11,917 nucleotides of DNA from Larix sibirica. Taxonomy: Eukaryota; Streptophyta; Pinopsida; Pinales; Pinaceae. The DNA is taken from contig NWUY0300009612.1 in NCBI GenBank assembly GCA_004151065.3, forward strand, positions 1 through 11,917, given 5' to 3'. The translations under genes and the position numbers were made by a program. The notes under the pieces are model-generated. The model ran no database searches. It saw only the letters and a program-made list of their open reading frames with translations, and had not been told where the DNA came from. Below, piece after piece: positions 8,649 through 11,917 of this stretch (its first letter is position 1; every line of letters begins with the position of its first letter).

Positions 8649-8817
8649 CCACTTTCCTTCCTTTCTTAAACATTTATCAAGAAGACTTAATTATCAATTG
8701 AACATCTTTCTTTTCTTTTCTCAAAACATATCACGAGAAAACATAACTATCACTTAAACATTTTCCTTTTCCATTCTTAAAGCATATAACAAGGAAACAT
8801 AATTATCGATTATACAT
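8649..8817. repeat. Three tandem copies of a 56-57 bp unit
   Basis: The units are 8649-8705, 8706-8761 and 8762-8817. Each starts with a pyrimidine run (CTTTCCTT-like), then TTCTTAAA.CAT, then ATCA.GA/ACAAGGA, ACATAATTATC and ends in a ...ACAT. They are roughly 65-75% alike by eye. This is a small minisatellite; no coding potential is kept across units. Confidence 0.75.
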
Positions 8818-9419
8818 CTAAGCCAAGTCCTTTACCATTATCTTCATTTGACCATATTAACTACATATCATAGCGAATACTCAATATATATACTCCTAAG
8901 TTAATCATGCAACCTACCTACGCATAAGTTAGACAATCTCACTTTCTTTCTCAACACACACACACACATACGAGCTTCTCTTATTACCGTAATTCAATAT
9001 CACTAAATATATACAAAAATAATCCAATGCTTTTCAATAAACAACATATAATTCAATATATAAGTACAATTTTCTAATTTATACATATATATGTCCATAA
9101 GTTAAGATGTATAAAATATATTTTCTCTGCATTTCTATACATCTATTCATAATTCTATTTCATATGCTCAAACATATATATGTTAAATCTTACATATCGC
9201 TTTCCTAGGCTATTTATTAACTAACATAGTATACCTACGTTAAACCAAAAACCACCTCTCTCTCTATATATGTGTGTATGTTTTATTATGTTGCTAATAC
9301 TCAATCGGTATTACATAATACATATTCCACTTACACTAAGTATTATCAAAATTATATATATATATATTCCACAAAAACAACTATAATGAAGTACCATTTC
9401 AAGTTCAACAATATAATGA
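8818..9419. repeat. AT-rich DNA with microsatellites
   Basis: No gene seen. Simple repeats: (AC)n at about 8954-8968, a compound (CT)n-(AT)n-(GT)n at 9256-9277, and (TA)n at 9353-9367. A perfect 14-bp palindrome AACATATATATGTT lies at 9171-9184. All are ordinary features of plant intergenic DNA. Confidence 0.75.
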
Positions 9420-10140
9420 GCGACCTGGATTAGTTGACTAGATATGAGCAGGAAACCTAGCTTTAAGACAACTTTTTGACAACGTTGAAGTACTTAGTTA
9501 CATATATTAAAACAATAGAAACATGTATCCCTGGACCCTTATCCCGCGCCATTCTTTAACACAAAAATTAGGTGGAAGGTAGCATTTAAACGCATGCAGG
9601 ATTGGAGGAGTTAACATACCAACAACTACGAAGGTGGCGACTAACAATTCAACATGGGTTTTAAGGTGGGAAGTAAAAGTGTTGTCAAGCGTGGAACATT
9701 GGAACAATAGTTAGACATAGCGTGGTTAGAACAATCTTCGCATTAGAACAGACTTCGCGTTAGAGCAGACTGGCATGCACTAAAAAGTGTGACGGATTTT
9801 TTTACTGCGATCTAGGCTTGGTTAAAAGAAGAGCTTCCAAGTATGGAAACATTAGGATCTACAATAGTAACCCATCGAGCTCACACTTTAACAGAAAAAT
9901 TCCGCACAAAGGGTAATGTTACAGGACTAACACACCAAGTGTTTATTAAGATGCAAGCGTCTATATGGGAGCAATCTGGAAACTCATTCAACCAAACAAA
10001 TAGTGATTGATTACCCAAATGAATGTCAACAGGGACACGATCTGGAAACATTTAAGGATGGCAAGGTTCGATTGCAGAGATCGTGGGACCTCAGAGAAGA
10101 GACAACAACGATAGTTGAGGATTAACGCCCCACCACTACA
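9420..10140. other. Compositionally distinct block, no gene recognised
   Basis: Here the plus strand becomes richer in G than C, the reverse of the preceding 3.7 kb, and overall GC content rises. The longest open stretch is 9507-9707 on the minus strand (66 codons) with a hydrophobic run (LLVATFVVVGML), but no family is recognisable. Small direct repeats are present: a 17-bp tandem pair at 9736-9769 (CTTCGC(A/G)TTAGA(A/G)CAGA) and two related sites, GGGAGCAATCTGGAAAC at 9967 and GGGACACGATCTGGAAAC at 10032. No terminal inverted repeats or target duplications were found that would define it as a transposon. Confidence 0.45.
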
Positions 10141-10141
10141 T

Positions 10142-10430
10142 ATCTACATGGAGTTTAGTTGGCAATTTGCAAATTTCCACATTCACTTAACTATTATTTT
10201 AAGTGAATGTGGAAATTTGCAAATTGCCAACTAAACATTCAAACGAAGAAAAAACTCCATGTAGATGAGCAAACAGTGAATAGCAATATTGTGGGGAAAA
10301 TAATAGTTAACATTTGCAAATTGCCAATTTGCAAATTTCCACATTCACTTAACATTCAAAGGAAGAAAAAACGAAGATCTCGAAATTCGAGATCAATCCC
10401 CACAATATTGCTATTCACTGTTTGCTCATC
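10142..10430. repeat. Cluster of nested perfect inverted repeats (foldback-like)
   Basis: Two long perfect inverted repeats lie side by side. Hairpin 1 has 38-base arms at 10153-10190 and 10199-10236 with an 8-base loop; its stem is extended by a further 15 paired bases (10142-10156 with 10252-10266) across a one-sided bulge of about 15 bases. Hairpin 2 has 34-base arms at 10264-10297 and 10397-10430 enclosing 99 bases. That interior holds a third copy (10325-10353) of 29 bases of the hairpin 1 arm and a 19-base palindrome (10376-10394). A 14-base segment (10187-10200) is also complementary to 10297-10310. All long arms are free of mismatches. Foldback elements, a MITE derivative or an inverted-repeat small-RNA locus are possible. 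No transposase or clean target duplication is visible. Confidence 0.9.
10376..10394. repeat. 19-base palindrome inside hairpin 2
   Basis: GATCTCGAA, one base, then TTCGAGATC: nine-base perfect arms around a single A. It lies at the end of the second A-rich block and just inside the right arm of hairpin 2. Confidence 0.85.
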
Positions 10431-10489
10431 AACAGGAGTTTTCACCTCGATGATCACGCTAACTCTGTAAAATTCGTAAGACCAACACT

Positions 10490-11110
10490 ACTCCCACATA
10501 ACCCATGTAAATATATGCATGATCAAAACTATTAATGTTATATTATTGATAGAGGAATCAGTTTCTATACACAATCATTTTACGAAATACAGAACTCTAT
10601 GCATAAAAGGATAAACAAGGGATTGATCTTTGTATTGATCTACTTTAATGAAATTGTATACTTCGATTTTTGTATTACCTTCAATTCATATATCTATATA
10701 ACTTTATATTCCACAATAGAGAACCGATTTCAATGTTAATTCGGTTCTGTATATTAAGATAATTTTCTTCAACCCTTACAGTGATCTAAACTCAGTAATG
10801 ATAAACAATATATAATATTTATACTTTAAAACAAAATACAAAGATTGAATTGTTCAAATAAAACTGGTATAATACTAGCACACGGACAGAAGTCAGATTT
10901 AGCATTTAAACCAATGCCCAAAAAGGCTCACGACATAGATCAAGAATGAAATAACAACTTTCGAATTTAAAATACTTTATGCCATTGATATTTGTTTACC
11001 CACATAACATAAATATACTTACTTGAAATAAATGGGAAAAACACTTATCTTAGAAATTAAAATAGGGCAACCGAAAACTTGACGGCAACGTTCCACCCTT
11101 CCAACCGGTT
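10490..11110. other. AT-rich non-coding stretch
   Basis: No gene or repeat family recognised. A small hairpin (AGAACCGA at 10720-10727 with TCGGTTCT at 10741-10748, 13-base loop) is present; it is not followed by a T-run that would suggest a terminator. Confidence 0.5.
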
Positions 11111-11277
11111 TCTGTCCGACATAGGTTTTTCCGCTAAGAAATCATCCCCGAGTTGGGCACAAATCCACTAGGGCATAAGAGTATTACTCCATAATTTTTC
11201 TCTGATCAATATTCTTCCTCTTTAGTTGGATTCTTCACCTCCAAAGGTCCCCATTTTACAGACACCTCAGTGCCCTC

Positions 11278-11283
11278 TTTATA
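11278..11283 (-). promoter_or_regulatory. Candidate TATA box
   Basis: The minus strand reads GACTATAAAGAGGGCAC, a good plant TATA context, at the border between the AT-rich motif array to the right and a more GC-balanced stretch to the left (11080-11270). This layout resembles a U3/R border of an LTR or a small promoter transcribed leftwards. No coding region or primer-binding site follows within the window. Confidence 0.35.
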
Positions 11284-11334
11284 GTCAAAGTTACTTTATG
11301 TACTTTGACTTCCCAAGATAAGTTATTGTTTGAT

Positions 11335-11600
11335 CTTATCTTAACTTAACTTATTAACTTTAGTTAATTTTAACTGATCGACTTACTTAGCCAATCTTTA
11401 TTAGTTAACTTAGCTAATTTTAACTTAGTTAGCTTTACCTTAACTAGTTAGCCTACGTCTTAGCTAACTTTAATTAATGAGCTTTGACTTAGCCAAATGT
11501 CTTGAGATAGTTAATTTAACTTAGCTAATTAACTTAATATATTTATTCAAATTTCTTAATCAATTATCTTGAGATAATTAATCTCGACTTCACACATTAA
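11335..11600. repeat. Array of degenerate TTAACTTAGCTAA motifs
   Basis: Within about 250 bases the words TTAACTTAGCTAA, TTAGTTAACTTAGC, GACTTAGCCAA and ACTTTAATTAA recur many times at irregular spacing of roughly 15-25 bases. Two TCTTGAGATA(A/G)TTAAT copies lie at about 11500 and 11568. A hairpin with 8-base arms (11315-11322 with 11335-11342) lies at its edge. It stands just upstream of the TATA-like box on the minus strand, so a degenerate subrepeat array of an LTR U3 is a reasonable reading. Confidence 0.6.
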
Positions 11601-11917
11601 CTTCTAGTATCTTCTCATATAGTTATCCATGCATTAGCTGTCAGTTTTCCATGCATATTCATGCATTAACTACCAGTTATATCTATTCTACTTTAGTAGA
11701 TAAGCTTTTAATACTTTAAAGCATTTATTTTTAATAAAAGACAATCAGTCATTCTTTTACAATAATAATCTAACTCACTTTATTTAACTTAATTACAATA
11801 ATATTTAAATACTTATTTATAAATACCAATACGTTTTCTTGGTATGATAAATCCTTTTATCTTTATTCCTAATTTATAATTAGGAAAATATTAACCCTTT
11901 TCCACTTAGGAGCTTTA
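11601..11917. other. AT-rich DNA to window end
   Basis: No gene signal. Two related copies of (C/T)CATGCATTA(G/A)CT...CAGTT occur at 11627-11645 and 11659-11678. The rest is A/T-rich without clear structure. Confidence 0.45.

Noticed and set aside
9507-9707. Minus-strand 66-codon open frame with LLVATFVVVGMLTPP, similar to the membrane PGG domain of plant ankyrin proteins
   Set aside because: The similarity is limited to a few hydrophobic residues, the defining Pro-Gly-Gly is absent, and no ankyrin repeats are found nearby.
9912-9925. TGTAACATTACCC on the minus strand as a second LTR start
   Set aside because: No polypurine tract precedes it and it shares only the TGTAAC start with the LTR at 5622.
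10142-10430. CRISPR-like array
   Set aside because: The repeats are inverted and nested, not regularly spaced direct repeats, and the window is a plant nuclear sequence.
10207-10470. 87-codon plus-strand open frame
   Set aside because: It runs through the inverted-repeat cluster, and its composition simply reflects the repeated TTTGCAAATT words and A-runs.
10720-10748. Hairpin as a transcription terminator
   Set aside because: There is no T-run after it, and intrinsic terminators of this type do not apply to plant nuclear DNA.

Overview
The window looks like intergenic DNA from a large, repeat-rich seed-plant nuclear genome. No intact gene was found: no open frame exceeds about 136 codons, the only recognisable coding material is decayed Ty3/gypsy retrotransposon sequence, and the rest is AT-rich non-coding DNA. 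Gymnosperm or angiosperm cannot be decided from the sequence alone.

Positions 1 to 5622 hold one badly decayed Ty3/gypsy element on the minus strand, so its 5' end is at the right. From right to left I read a long terminal repeat (LTR, about 4151-5622), a degenerate tRNA-Met type primer-binding site (4131-4146), a short leader, gag (from an ATG at 3945), protease, reverse transcriptase, RNase H and integrase. The window edge cuts the integrase C-terminus, so the 3' LTR of this copy lies outside. Domain order (gag-PR-RT-RH-IN) is that of Ty3/gypsy. All domains carry many stops and frameshifts. The YxDD box of the reverse transcriptase is deleted, the protease DSG triplet has become D-I-E, and the zinc knuckle has lost its last two ligands.

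The LTR is flanked by a primer-binding site on one side and by a polypurine tract plus a possible 3' pol remnant on the other (5623 to about 5890). It is therefore both the 5' LTR of the left element and the 3' LTR of a second, mostly missing element: a shared-LTR tandem relic.

Positions 5890 to 9420 are AT-rich and strongly C-over-G on the plus strand. I found no gene there, but there are several repeats: a 'cttctctgagttaa' family (6103-6424), a diverged pair (8080-8168), three tandem 56-bp units (8649-8817) and microsatellites. From about 9420 to 10140 the strand composition changes abruptly to G-rich, with no gene recognised. Positions 10142-10430 form a striking cluster of nested perfect inverted repeats (38-bp and 34-bp arms), the most unusual structure in the window. 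The right end (10490-11917) is AT-rich, with a TATA-like box at 11278-11283 on the minus strand next to a dense array of degenerate TTAACTTAGCTAA-like motifs, which could be a promoter or LTR U3 region of another element.

Nothing here works together as a pathway. The story is one of retrotransposon insertion, recombination and decay, plus one complex foldback structure.
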